Shown here one piece after another: positions 7,667-16,252 of a stretch of DNA of 64,000 bases. Made by a program: the position numbers and the translations under genes. The notes below the pieces were generated by a model, which was given only the letters and a program-made list of their open reading frames with translations, was not told the origin of the DNA and did no database searches. The DNA comes from Solirubrobacter ginsenosidimutans (GTDB taxonomy: Bacteria; Actinomycetota; Thermoleophilia; Solirubrobacterales; Solirubrobacteraceae). Each line of letters opens with the position of its first letter. Position 1 is the first letter of the stretch. The DNA lies in the NCBI RefSeq assembly GCF_027587205.1, contig NZ_JAPDOD010000002.1, positions 1-64,000 of the forward strand, written 5' to 3'.

Positions 7667-9097
7667 TCAGAGGTCGATCCGGAGGATGTCGGCGGTGGCG
7701 TTCTGCCCGCGCAGTTGACGGACGCGGGTGACGTAGACCGCGGTGTCCGCGGTGGCGGTCGTGGTCAGCGTGTCATGGACGCCGGGCGGCGGGTTCTCCC
7801 ACAGCGGCTTGTTGATGTGGCCTTCGGCGGGAAAGCGGCCGGGCTCGTGGCCCGCATCGCGCCGTGCCGTGGGCGTGGTGCCGTAGAGCGTCCGGTCGCT
7901 GTTCACCTTGCGCGGGAAGAACGGCCCTGTCATCACCTGTTGACGTTTGAACGTCGCGCGGATGTACGTGAGCCGGTTGCCGAGCAGCGACGGCCCGCGC
8001 AACTCGGCGCGCGGCTCGCGGCGCATCACGGTCCGCACGCCGGTGGCGAGGTCATAGACCTCGATCTGGCCGGCGAGCTCGTAGAGGAGCAGCGTGCCGG
8101 AAAGGCTCGGCTTGCCGACCGCCCCGGTGACGACCGGGGTCGGGTTGAAGCCCTGGGTCGGATCGAGCGGCGCGACCCAGAGCGCCGGGCCGGCGCGCCA
8201 CGCGACCCAGTCCGTGCTGACCGCGAGGGCATCGGCGCCGGGGGCGGGGATCGCGGCGACGTTCTCGACGACGACCGTCGCGCCGGAGAGGTAGGCGAGC
8301 CGTCCTCCGCCGACCGCGGGGTGGTTTCCCGGCAGCACCTGGATGCCCGCCGGGCTGCGCAACTCGCCGACCGCCCCGGGCCGGTGGAACGCGAAGACGA
8401 GCCCGTCGACGCTCGGGTCCGCGTAGCCGACGGCCTCGACCCTGACGGCGGCCTGTGCAGGCGTGGCGGCGAGCGCCGCGGCGGTCACGACCAGGGCGAG
8501 CGCGTCGAGCGTTCGCAGGCCGCGCAGGATGCGCGGACGCTCGGCCACCGCGGCGTGCAGGTCGCCGCCGCCCGACGGGGCGAGGGCGATCACGGGCAGC
8601 GCTCGTCCCGCCCCGAACGCGACCCCGATCATGAGGCCGGTGTGCGGGTCGCCGAGGGCGACGCTGATCCCCGCCAGCGCCCACACGGCGAAGCTGAGGA
8701 TGAAGGTCGTGAAGCCGAGCCCGAGCAGCACGCCGTAGAGGCCGGCCGCGAGCGGGACCGGCATGACGCGCCGCCACGACTCAGGCACCTGCCGGCGGAC
8801 CTGCGGCATGATCCGCGCGCCGCGCGCCTCGCCCGCCGCGGCGGCGAGCGCGATCGCGGCGGCGACGAACGGCGCGTTCGCACCCAGCGCCTGCCCGAGC
8901 AGCGCGAGGCCGCCGAACGTGATCGCTCCTCCCGCGAGCGCACCGAGCGCGAACGTCGCGCAGGCGACCGCGGTGGTCCGGAGCCTGCCGGCGTAGCCGC
9001 TCGGCGCGAGCGTCTCGACCATCGAGAACCCGCACGGCGACCACGCGCCCGTCACCCCTGCGACGACGGCGGCGGCGATGACGATCGCGCTCAGCAC
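7667..9097 (-). CDS. CcdA/MauF-like membrane domain fused to a beta-propeller-like domain
   Basis: A 476-residue two-part protein. Residues 1-214 are about six membrane helices of the CcdA/DsbD type, with the signature GAWSPCGFSM (Cys22) in the first helix; such proteins pass thiol electrons across the membrane. After the last helix and an ATPAQA sequence (possible signal-peptidase site), residues 217-476 form short beta-rich repeats of propeller type. GTG 9097 is the start: it overlaps the stop of the preceding MauA-like gene (GTGCTGA), implying coupled translation. Inference: the first half corresponds to the mau membrane component and the second half could replace a propeller subunit. A free propeller protein is also encoded upstream, so the role of this domain is open. 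Confidence 0.8.
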   Translation of the reverse strand: MLSAIVIAAAVVAGVTGAWSPCGFSMVETLAPSGYAGRLRTTAVACATFALGALAGGAITFGGLALLGQALGANAPFVAAAIALAAAAGEARGARIMPQVRRQVPESWRRVMPVPLAAGLYGVLLGLGFTTFILSFAVWALAGISVALGDPHTGLMIGVAFGAGRALPVIALAPSGGGDLHAAVAERPRILRGLRTLDALALVVTAAALAATPAQAAVRVEAVGYADPSVDGLVFAFHRPGAVGELRSPAGIQVLPGNHPAVGGGRLAYLSGATVVVENVAAIPAPGADALAVSTDWVAWRAGPALWVAPLDPTQGFNPTPVVTGAVGKPSLSGTLLLYELAGQIEVYDLATGVRTVMRREPRAELRGPSLLGNRLTYIRATFKRQQVMTGPFFPRKVNSDRTLYGTTPTARRDAGHEPGRFPAEGHINKPLWENPPPGVHDTLTTTATADTAVYVTRVRQLRGQNATADILRIDL

Positions 9098-9660
9098 TTG
9101 ACCTTCGTGTCGTAGTACATGACGCAGAAGACCTTGCGGCCGTGGTAGCAGTAGCCGGTCAGCGCCTTGTCGCCGTTGACCCGGTGCTTGACGTGGCCGC
9201 AGCAGTCGACGAGCTTGCGCACGTGGCCGCCGCAGCAGCGGTACCAGGCGCCGTCGATGTGGGGCTTGAAGTCGTACTCGACCGCCGTGGCGTCGCACAC
9301 ACGGGTGCGGGTGGCGTGCGCGAGCGGCGTGCCGTCGGCGTCGACGAGCAGGTTGCCGTCCTCGTCGACCGGTGCGCCGGTGGCGTCGATGTAGCGGCCG
9401 AGGTCGTCGACCGGTCGTCCGCTCTTGGCCTTCAGCGGCAGGCCCTTGGCGTCGATCCGCGGAAGGCCAGTCGGGTGCGGGCAGCTGTCGGTCGTGTAGA
9501 TGTGGCCGCAGAAGTGGTACGCCTCGGCTTCGCCGGGAGCGACGAGCGAACCGATGGTCTTCGCTCCCGCCACGCCCATCACCGCGGCGCCGACGCGGGC
9601 CAGGAAGCCGCGGCGCGAGCTCGCCGCCGCGACCGCGTCGGCGATCCGCGCGCCGCTCAT
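9091..9660 (-). CDS. Tat-exported, cysteine-rich methylamine-dehydrogenase light-chain-like protein
   Basis: A 189-residue secreted protein resembling MauA, the small subunit of methylamine dehydrogenase. SRRGFLARVG (from residue 15) is a twin-arginine signal followed by a hydrophobic core, as in MauA. The mature part has ten Cys, including YRCCGG and VDCCGH, enough for five disulfides; MauA has six. One Trp is kept (GAWYRCC), but the place of the second TTQ Trp appears to be Tyr (GYCYHGRKVFC). So the classical tryptophan-tryptophylquinone may not form. Start 9660 has a GGGAGG site; an upstream ATG at 9735 overlaps the previous stop (ATGA) and would add 25 residues. It lies between the MauE-MauD fusion and the CcdA-like gene. 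Confidence 0.8.
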   Translation of the reverse strand: MSGARIADAVAAASSRRGFLARVGAAVMGVAGAKTIGSLVAPGEAEAYHFCGHIYTTDSCPHPTGLPRIDAKGLPLKAKSGRPVDDLGRYIDATGAPVDEDGNLLVDADGTPLAHATRTRVCDATAVEYDFKPHIDGAWYRCCGGHVRKLVDCCGHVKHRVNGDKALTGYCYHGRKVFCVMYYDTKVKC

Positions 9661-9731
9661 CGGGGCACCCTCCCGTGTCTGGGCCCCTGGGCCACGGGTA
9701 TGGGCCCTCGCCATCGGGTGGCCAGGGTCGC

Positions 9732-10634
9732 TCATGCGCGCACCGCGCCGCGGCGGCGTTCGGCGGTCGCGAGGACGGACTCCAGCTGCGCGCCGGTGTT
9801 GAACGTGCCCTTCGCCAGCACCGTGCCGTCCGCGTCGAGCGCGACGGCGAACGGGCTTCCGGGAACGTCCGCGGCGGCCCAGGCGTCGGCGTCGCCGACC
9901 TCGTCGAAGGTGCGCAGGATCACGCTGGGGTGTCGGCCGAAGGCGGCGATCGCGGGCGCGAGCACGCGGCACATCCCGCAGCCCTCGGAGGTGAAGACGG
10001 CGAGCGCGATCCGGCCCTGGGCGAGCTCGAAGCGGGTGGCGAGGGCGCTGCGGGCGCCGACCTCCGGGCCTTCGTGGGCGACTTCGAGCGCGCCTTTCGG
10101 GGCGACGGAGAGCCGCAGCATCCCGACCTCGCGGGCGAGGGCGAGCACCACGACCGCGAGCGCGATCAGGCCGAGCAGCGCCGCGGCGAGCCCGATCGCG
10201 AGCCATTGGTCGGTGCTCGGCTCGGTGCGGGGGAGGACGGGAGCCAGCGCGAGCGCGGCGGCCAGCGCCGCGGCGCGGCCGGCAGACGCCTTGCCGACCG
10301 TCCCCTTCGCTCCGAAGCATCCGCACGGCGCTCCGGTACGCCCGCTGAGGATCGCGCCGACCTGCACCGCGGTCGCGCCGGCGAACAGCAGCGCGCCGGC
10401 GTTGGCGGCGAGGGTCGATCCGGCGCCCACCGCGATCCCGAGCACCAGTTCGGTGCCGATCAGCGCGACCCACACGGCGAACGCGAGACGCGGCGAACGC
10501 AACCCGTAGGTCGCGAGCGCGGCCCGTGCGGCACTCCCGCCCGCAGCCTTGGATGCGGCGGCAGCGACCATCACCAGCCCCAGGACGAGGCAGACCACGA
10601 CGGAGACCATTGACGGCCGCGAAGGTAACAGCAT
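9732..10634 (-). CDS. MauE-MauD fusion: DoxX-like membrane protein with C-terminal thioredoxin domain
   Basis: A 300-residue fusion of the two helper proteins that in mau operons form disulfides in MauA. Residues 10-175 are five or so membrane helices of the MauE/DoxX family with the family motif PCGCFG (104-108). Residues 190-295 are a thioredoxin fold with redox site CGMC (219-222) and a cis-Pro region near SPFAVAL. The Trp usual before the redox site is absent. It would deliver oxidising or isomerising power to the ten-Cys MauA-like product encoded next, whose extended frame starts at its stop codon (ATGA). A second in-frame ATG at 10610 is an alternative start. Confidence 0.85.
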   Translation of the reverse strand: MLLPSRPSMVSVVVCLVLGLVMVAAAASKAAGGSAARAALATYGLRSPRLAFAVWVALIGTELVLGIAVGAGSTLAANAGALLFAGATAVQVGAILSGRTGAPCGCFGAKGTVGKASAGRAAALAAALALAPVLPRTEPSTDQWLAIGLAAALLGLIALAVVVLALAREVGMLRLSVAPKGALEVAHEGPEVGARSALATRFELAQGRIALAVFTSEGCGMCRVLAPAIAAFGRHPSVILRTFDEVGDADAWAAADVPGSPFAVALDADGTVLAKGTFNTGAQLESVLATAERRRGAVRA

Positions 10635-10684
10635 CCGGGGGCGGCCGGACGCCGGTTGGCCGTCCAGCCGCCCTCAGGAAAGGC

Positions 10685-12826
10685 TCAGGAGCAGGTCTTC
10701 TGCACCTTGGTCTGGCCCGGCAGCACGCAGAACGGCTCGGTCACCGGGATCTTGCTCTTCTTCAGGACCAGGCGCGCGACCTTGGTGTTGAAGTTCGGCG
10801 CACTGACCCAGATCTCGACGGTCTGCCCCGCCCGGAACCGCCGTTGCGACTTGCTCAGCGAGCTGATGATCGTCGACGCGCTCTTCTTGACCTTGCCGGC
10901 CTTCAGCGCTTTTGACTTGAACGCGCAGCGCTTGCCCTTGCAGTAGATCTTGGCCTTCCAGCCCTTGGGGAACTGCTGCGTGACCTGCAGCGTGGTCAGC
11001 GTGAACCGCGTGCTCTTGACGTTCCACTTGCTCACGACGCCCGACGTGAGCGTCGGGAACGGTTCCGCCAGCCCGTCGCAGTTCTCGTCGAAGTTGTTGC
11101 CCCTGATCTCGACCGCGCCCGGCCGGATCGCCGCGTTGTTGTCATTGCAGTCGAGCCCGGCGTTGAAGCCGTCGCGGTCGTTGTCGAGGCCACTCGGGTT
11201 CGGTATCGGGGCCGCGGGCGCCACCACGTTGACGCCGACGGTCGCCGGCGGTCCCGCCACCCCGCGGGTCGGGGTCACGGCCCGATAGGTGAACGTGTCC
11301 GACCCGACGAAGCTGCCGAACGGATTGAAGAACACCGCCCCGTTGACGATCTCGCCGATCTGCCCGGCCGTCGGGGCGTTCGCCTTCTCGATCGAGTACG
11401 CGTCGCCGTTGATGTCCGAACACGCCAGCGGGATCGAAACGGCGGTATTGACCAGCGTCTCGACATTGACGGACTCGCAGGTCGGCGCGTAGTCGCGCGT
11501 CACGGTCGCCAGCATCCCCAGCGCGCTCGTGACATAGAAGCGCGGCTGGAGCGGGTCCATCGCGATCCGCATCCAGTCCTCGCCGACCTGCCCCAGCGCG
11601 AGGCACCTTCCCGTGCTGCCGGAACTCGAGAGGCACCCGCGCGCTCCCGGGCGCAGCGTCAGCGCACTGGTCGCCGCGTTGCGCGTGAACGAGACCAGCG
11701 TCGACGTGCCGAACGCGGCGGCGACGAGCTCATTGCTGTCCGGGGTCGCGGCGACGTCGATCACGCTGGCCAGGCCGACCGGCACCGGCGTGCACCCTGC
11801 CGCGGCGCCGTAACAGCCGGCCTGCGCGAGTCCTCCACCGCCGGTGCGATTGAACGCCGTCAGCCCGCCCGCCCCGCCCGCATAGACCGTGCGGCCGTCC
11901 GGTGAGATCGTGACGACGTACGTGGCCCCGAGCCCGTCGTTGCCGTTGATGCAACGGAGGCCCGCGCCCCCACTGGCGCCCGTGGAGCTGACGCACGTCC
12001 CGGGCCGCTGCGTGAGCGTCCCGTCCGCCGCCCGATTGAAGATCGAGACGCCGCCGGGAACCCCGAACGCGACGTAGACCTGCGCACCGTCAGGGGACAC
12101 GGCGAGTTTCCAACCGTCCCCTGCCAGCCCGTCGACGTTCTGGCAATTGTCGACGTCGCCCTCATTGAAGCACCCGTCGAACGCCGGCTTCTGCACGACC
12201 GCCCCGCTCGCGCCGATCCGATCCAGCACCGCGAGCCCGTTCGTACCCCGCACGTACACGTTCCGGCTGTCCGGACTCACCGCCACGCTCCCGACCTCCT
12301 GTCCGCCGGTCAGCGGCGTGCACCCCGCCCCGATCCCGACGCAGTTCACGTAGCGCAACGCCCCCGTCTCCGGTGTGCGGGCGAAGCTCAGCAGCGCGCC
12401 CCGGAGCGTCGCGAGATAGACGTTCAGCCCGTCCGGACTGACCGCGACGTCATACGCGTGGGTCGGATTGTTCGCCCCGCCCACCTTCGTGCACGCCGCG
12501 GCGGAGTTCGTCGCCACGAAACACCCACCGACACCCTGCCGCACAGCCAGCGTCCCGGTCTGCGCGTTGCGATCGAAGATCTGCAACCCCGTGAAGAGCC
12601 CCGCCGTGCCCACACCCGCATAGACCTGCCGCCCGTCCGGGCTGATCGCCACGCCCACCGGGTTCGCCGGCAACCCGGCCGGACACCCGGTAAACGCCAC
12701 CCGCGCCAAGCACCCGTCGACGAACAGATCCCCGTCCGCCGCCCGCGCACCACTCGCCCCGCCACCCGCCACGACAACGACCGCCAACGCAGCCACGACG
12801 AAGCGTGCCCTCAACGAACCCCACAT
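10685..12826 (-). CDS. Secreted seven-repeat beta-propeller protein with Ig-like and MopE-like domains
   Basis: A 713-residue secreted protein with signal peptide (cleavage after ASGARA, about residue 29). Seven repeats of the type VAISPDGRQVYAG (residues about 55-440) predict a seven-bladed propeller, the fold of lactonases and of methylamine dehydrogenase heavy chain. A cadherin/Ig-like segment follows (about 450-545), then a MopE-type Asp/Asn-rich box (548-589: DNDRDGFNAGLDCNDNN at its start) that probably binds calcium or copper, and a basic beta-rich tail (590-713). Start has a GGGAGGG site. The MauE-MauD gene begins 50 bp downstream on the same strand, so it may belong to that unit; many such proteins in this lineage are unrelated surface proteins. 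Confidence 0.85.
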   Translation of the reverse strand: MWGSLRARFVVAALAVVVVAGGGASGARAADGDLFVDGCLARVAFTGCPAGLPANPVGVAISPDGRQVYAGVGTAGLFTGLQIFDRNAQTGTLAVRQGVGGCFVATNSAAACTKVGGANNPTHAYDVAVSPDGLNVYLATLRGALLSFARTPETGALRYVNCVGIGAGCTPLTGGQEVGSVAVSPDSRNVYVRGTNGLAVLDRIGASGAVVQKPAFDGCFNEGDVDNCQNVDGLAGDGWKLAVSPDGAQVYVAFGVPGGVSIFNRAADGTLTQRPGTCVSSTGASGGAGLRCINGNDGLGATYVVTISPDGRTVYAGGAGGLTAFNRTGGGGLAQAGCYGAAAGCTPVPVGLASVIDVAATPDSNELVAAAFGTSTLVSFTRNAATSALTLRPGARGCLSSSGSTGRCLALGQVGEDWMRIAMDPLQPRFYVTSALGMLATVTRDYAPTCESVNVETLVNTAVSIPLACSDINGDAYSIEKANAPTAGQIGEIVNGAVFFNPFGSFVGSDTFTYRAVTPTRGVAGPPATVGVNVVAPAAPIPNPSGLDNDRDGFNAGLDCNDNNAAIRPGAVEIRGNNFDENCDGLAEPFPTLTSGVVSKWNVKSTRFTLTTLQVTQQFPKGWKAKIYCKGKRCAFKSKALKAGKVKKSASTIISSLSKSQRRFRAGQTVEIWVSAPNFNTKVARLVLKKSKIPVTEPFCVLPGQTKVQKTCS

Positions 12827-12870
12827 CTGCCCTCCCGGATCCTTCCGCGTCAGCCCATGCTGCGGCCCCG

Positions 12871-12900
12871 ACGGTACTCGTCAGGTTTTGAATGCGTCAA
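12871..12900 (-). promoter_or_regulatory. Predicted sigma-70-type promoter for the propeller/mau-like unit
   Basis: On the minus strand TTGACG (12900-12895) is separated by 18 bp from TACCGT (12876-12871), and the propeller gene starts 45 bp further on. The match to -35/-10 consensus is good for high-GC DNA. It could drive the entire minus-strand run down to the gamma-glutamyltransferase. Confidence 0.5.
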
Positions 12901-12973
12901 GCGGGTTTGACCGATGCACGCACACGCCCGGGGATCGGGCGCCGACCAACGGTCAGCGCCCGGACGACTGACC

Positions 12974-14680
12974 TCAGCTACTGCAACTGGCTTTCGCCGT
13001 GCTCGAGTTCGGCTGCAGACAACTCGTCGAGAGGATCGGCTTCTTGTTCTTCTTGACCGCGAGCGTCTTGACCATGCCGAACGAGCCCGGCTTGGTCACC
13101 GTGACCGTGAGCACCGCTCCCGCCCGCAGCGCCTTGTTGCGGAACGGCGTGAGGTTGACCGTCCCCGATGCGTTCTTCTTCGTGAAGACCACGTTCTGCT
13201 TCTTGCCCTTGACCTTCTTGGTCGGGCAGCCCCCGCCCTTGCAGGTCGCCACGACGGTCGAGCCCGACGGCACGCCCTTGACCTGAAGGACCGTGAACTT
13301 CGTCGACGCCGCCGCCGACGGGAACAGGAACGCCAGCGTCACGTTCACGCGGCCGGGTGGCACGCTGGCCACCACCACGGGCGGCGGTGGCGGCGGCGCG
13401 GCCACGGTGTAGCTCTTCGACGCCGATGCGGAGTTCCCGGCGTTGTCCTTACCCGTGACGGTGAAGTCGAACGTGCCGGGGGTCGACGTGTCGATCGCCG
13501 CGCCGGACGGCACCGGACCCGCGCAGGACGCGACGCCCGACCCGCCCGCTTCGTCGGTGCAGCCGTAGTCGGCCGTCACGCCCTGGCCGACCGAGTACGT
13601 CGTATCGCCGGGGCTGCTGACGCGGATCGCCGGCGCGGTCTTGTCGACCACGGTCAGCTTCGCGGTCGCCGATTTCGGGATGTCGGCGCCGGCGGGCACG
13701 CTGTTCCCGGTCGCCGTCAGCACGACGTCATACGTGCCCACGGGCGTGCCCGGCGGCACCGGGAGGGTCACCGTCGCCGTGGTGCTGGCGTTGCGTGGGA
13801 TCGCGATCACCGTCGCGCCGAGTTGCGGCTGGGCGCCCGGAATTGTGGTGGTCGCCTTCAGCGTGAGCGTGGGTGCCCCTCTGTTCGCGGCGTCCTGATT
13901 CGACAGCCTGTAGGTCAGCGTCGCGGTCTGCCCGGGAGGGGCGGACAGAGCGTCTGGCGCCCGAACAGCGAAGTCACTCACGACGAGGGCCGTGGACAGA
14001 TTGGCGATCGTCGCGCGCCCCGTCGTCGTGCTCGGCGGCGGGGAATCGAAGCAGAAGAGGCTGCCAACGGCGCAATCAACTGGCGCGTCGGCGGGTGACG
14101 ACGCGCTGACCCCGCGGGTGCCGATGACCGGCCGCCAGCGGAACGGCCCGGCGAAGGGCGTGCCGCCCGGACCTGTGGGCAGGATGAACTCCGGGTCGAC
14201 GGTGATCACGAAGTTCGCGGGGTTGGTGCCGTCGAACGAGATCGTGCCGGTCGAGAGGTAGCCGACCCAATGGAAGCCGGCGACCGGTACGTACTCGGCG
14301 GTCAGCGCATCGGAGTAACCCGGGCTCTGGGCAAAGGTCAGGCGCCCATCGTCATTCCGGAAACTCGCCGGTGCACCGGTGCCATCGGGAACACGGAAGC
14401 CGATGAACACCTGCCCGTTGCCGGGCAGCGGCGACGGCGCGATGACGTCTTGCCCGTTGTCATTCTCGGCGGTGGACCCCGCCGTCGCCGGTTTGCAGTC
14501 CTGGTAACGGGTCCCGTCTTGGTCGTTGGCGCAGATCTTCACGTGGAGCGTGACCGCACCCGCCGCGCGTTGGGACGCGCTCTCTTCCTTGATCGCGATA
14601 CAACCGCTGAAGGCGATCGCCGCAAGCACCAGGCAGGCGCCGAACGCGGCCCGGGACAGTCTCTTCGTGAATGCCGGCAT
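12974..14680 (-). CDS. Surface lipoprotein with Ig-like repeats
   Basis: A lipoprotein of about 568 residues. The start at ATG 14680 gives a short basic N terminus, a hydrophobic helix and the lipobox AFSGC, so the chain is lipid-anchored on the outer face of the membrane. The frame stays open to 14722, but that extension would place 14 polar residues ahead of the signal. The body holds an N-terminal unknown beta domain, a CARDB-like domain (about 230-345), an HYR/Ig-like domain with DNAGNSASASKSYTV, a poly-Pro linker, and a basic C-terminal domain similar in style to that of the 713-residue propeller protein. No enzyme motif is seen; probably structural or adhesive. Confidence 0.8.
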   Translation of the reverse strand: MPAFTKRLSRAAFGACLVLAAIAFSGCIAIKEESASQRAAGAVTLHVKICANDQDGTRYQDCKPATAGSTAENDNGQDVIAPSPLPGNGQVFIGFRVPDGTGAPASFRNDDGRLTFAQSPGYSDALTAEYVPVAGFHWVGYLSTGTISFDGTNPANFVITVDPEFILPTGPGGTPFAGPFRWRPVIGTRGVSASSPADAPVDCAVGSLFCFDSPPPSTTTGRATIANLSTALVVSDFAVRAPDALSAPPGQTATLTYRLSNQDAANRGAPTLTLKATTTIPGAQPQLGATVIAIPRNASTTATVTLPVPPGTPVGTYDVVLTATGNSVPAGADIPKSATAKLTVVDKTAPAIRVSSPGDTTYSVGQGVTADYGCTDEAGGSGVASCAGPVPSGAAIDTSTPGTFDFTVTGKDNAGNSASASKSYTVAAPPPPPPVVVASVPPGRVNVTLAFLFPSAAASTKFTVLQVKGVPSGSTVVATCKGGGCPTKKVKGKKQNVVFTKKNASGTVNLTPFRNKALRAGAVLTVTVTKPGSFGMVKTLAVKKNKKPILSTSCLQPNSSTAKASCSS

Positions 14681-14845
14681 GGGGTTTGGACGACCGTACC
14701 CCTGCCGCCAGTCGACGGTCAACCCTCGGCCTAACCGTCTGGGCAGGCGACGCCCTCACGGACCGTCGGTTGCGCAGAAGAGCCTGAACGGAGAGACTCG
14801 CATCTCAGTTGGGGCGAAGTTCTCGCGGGGTGACCTATCAGGGCC

Positions 14846-16252
14846 ATGTGGAGATGGTTGATCGTGAGCGTCGCGCTGGCCTTGACCGGGCCAGCAGCCG
14901 CGCGGGCGGATGAGCCGCCGTACGGGTACCTGGTCCTCGGCTGCAGTGACGGGAGCCGCTTGCTGCCGATGGACGGCTGGTCAGCGTCGGGAGCGGGCTT
15001 CGAAGCGTGCGCCGCCGGCCGTGGGCTCGGATTCCAGCTGAGCGGGCCTGGTCACTCCGGACGGTGGACGCTGTCGGTCCCTACCGGCGTCACCATCGAG
15101 TCGGTCGTGTTCAGCGGCATCAAGGCCGACGGGGATCCGGAAGCGCAGCTCCTCTACCGAGACGACGTGGGCGCTGAGGGATTGCCTTGGCGATTGCTGC
15201 CTGATCGATTCGGCTATGTGCGACCCGGCGTGAACTCGTTCACCTACGAGTTCGGGTGCGCGACGCCATGTTCGGCGGCGGCGTCCCTGCGCGTGGCGCG
15301 CGTCGAGACATGGCTGAGAGACGTGCTGCCACCGACGGGCGTGTTCGACGCCGAGAACCGGGCGTTCCGCTTCGAGGATTCGGGCGGCGGTGTGCAAAGC
15401 GTCCGCTTGGAAGTCGATGGCACGAGTGGAGGTGAGCTCGACGTGGGCGGCGGAAGCTGTCATCTCCCGTTCGTCGCGATTGTGCCGTGCGCGAGGGAAG
15501 GCGTGATCGATCTCGAAGCGCAGGGCCTCTCGCCCGGCTATCACTCCGTGTTCGCGACGCTGAACGACGCGGCGGGCAACCGCTCACATGTCGGCCCGTT
15601 CGTCGTCAGGACCGGTCCGCCGCCTGTGGCCGCACCGTCGTCTGATCCGAGCGCGAGTGGGGACGGCGTGCTGACCGTCGACGGGGCGAACACACGGACG
15701 GTCCCGTACGCAACCGTGAAGGTCACCGGCACGGCGCGTAGCGCGGACGGCTCGCCGGCGCCGGGAGCGCGAGTCGATGTCGCGGCGCGCGTCGGGAACG
15801 GCGCGTGGCACCCGCTGGTGGCGGCGAACGCCGACGCGCATGGTCGCTTCATGGCGATGCTCCCGAAGGGGCCATCGCGCGAGGTGCTCCTTTCGTATGC
15901 GGGCGCGGTGGCGACGGTCAGGTTGCTCGTCATCGCACCAGTGCAACTCGCCGTGGATCGCCGCAGGGTTCGGAACGGGCAGACGGTTCGGTTCAGTGGG
16001 CGAATTCCGGACGCTGGGGCTGCGCAGGCGCGGATCACGCTGCAAGCCTGGGCCCGCGACGAATGGGTGCCGTTCAAGTCGGTCGCGCTCAAACGCGGCC
16101 GCTTCGCTGCGCGCTACCGGTTCACCGGCACGCCGACCACGAGTCTCTATCGCTTTCGAGCGGTTGTCGATGCAGCGCCAGATCTTCCCTATGCGGCCGG
16201 GCACTCGACCACGGTCAGCGTGCTCGTCCAGGCGAAACGAGGCACGCGATGA
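14846..16252 (+). CDS. Secreted Ig-type protein, paralogue A
   Basis: A 468-residue secreted protein with a cleavable signal (PAAARA, about residue 21). An N-terminal lectin-like beta domain with paired Cys (about 25-160) is followed by a segment ending in LNDAAGNRSHVGPFVV, a typical bacterial Ig module, then a carboxypeptidase-regulatory-like/Ig domain and a C-terminal module with SLYRFRAVVD. It overlaps the next gene by four bases (ATGA) and the two products share the same domain order throughout, so they arose by tandem duplication. No catalytic residues recognised. Role: surface or exported, otherwise unknown. Confidence 0.85.
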   Translation: MWRWLIVSVALALTGPAAARADEPPYGYLVLGCSDGSRLLPMDGWSASGAGFEACAAGRGLGFQLSGPGHSGRWTLSVPTGVTIESVVFSGIKADGDPEAQLLYRDDVGAEGLPWRLLPDRFGYVRPGVNSFTYEFGCATPCSAAASLRVARVETWLRDVLPPTGVFDAENRAFRFEDSGGGVQSVRLEVDGTSGGELDVGGGSCHLPFVAIVPCAREGVIDLEAQGLSPGYHSVFATLNDAAGNRSHVGPFVVRTGPPPVAAPSSDPSASGDGVLTVDGANTRTVPYATVKVTGTARSADGSPAPGARVDVAARVGNGAWHPLVAANADAHGRFMAMLPKGPSREVLLSYAGAVATVRLLVIAPVQLAVDRRRVRNGQTVRFSGRIPDAGAAQARITLQAWARDEWVPFKSVALKRGRFAARYRFTGTPTTSLYRFRAVVDAAPDLPYAAGHSTTVSVLVQAKRGTR

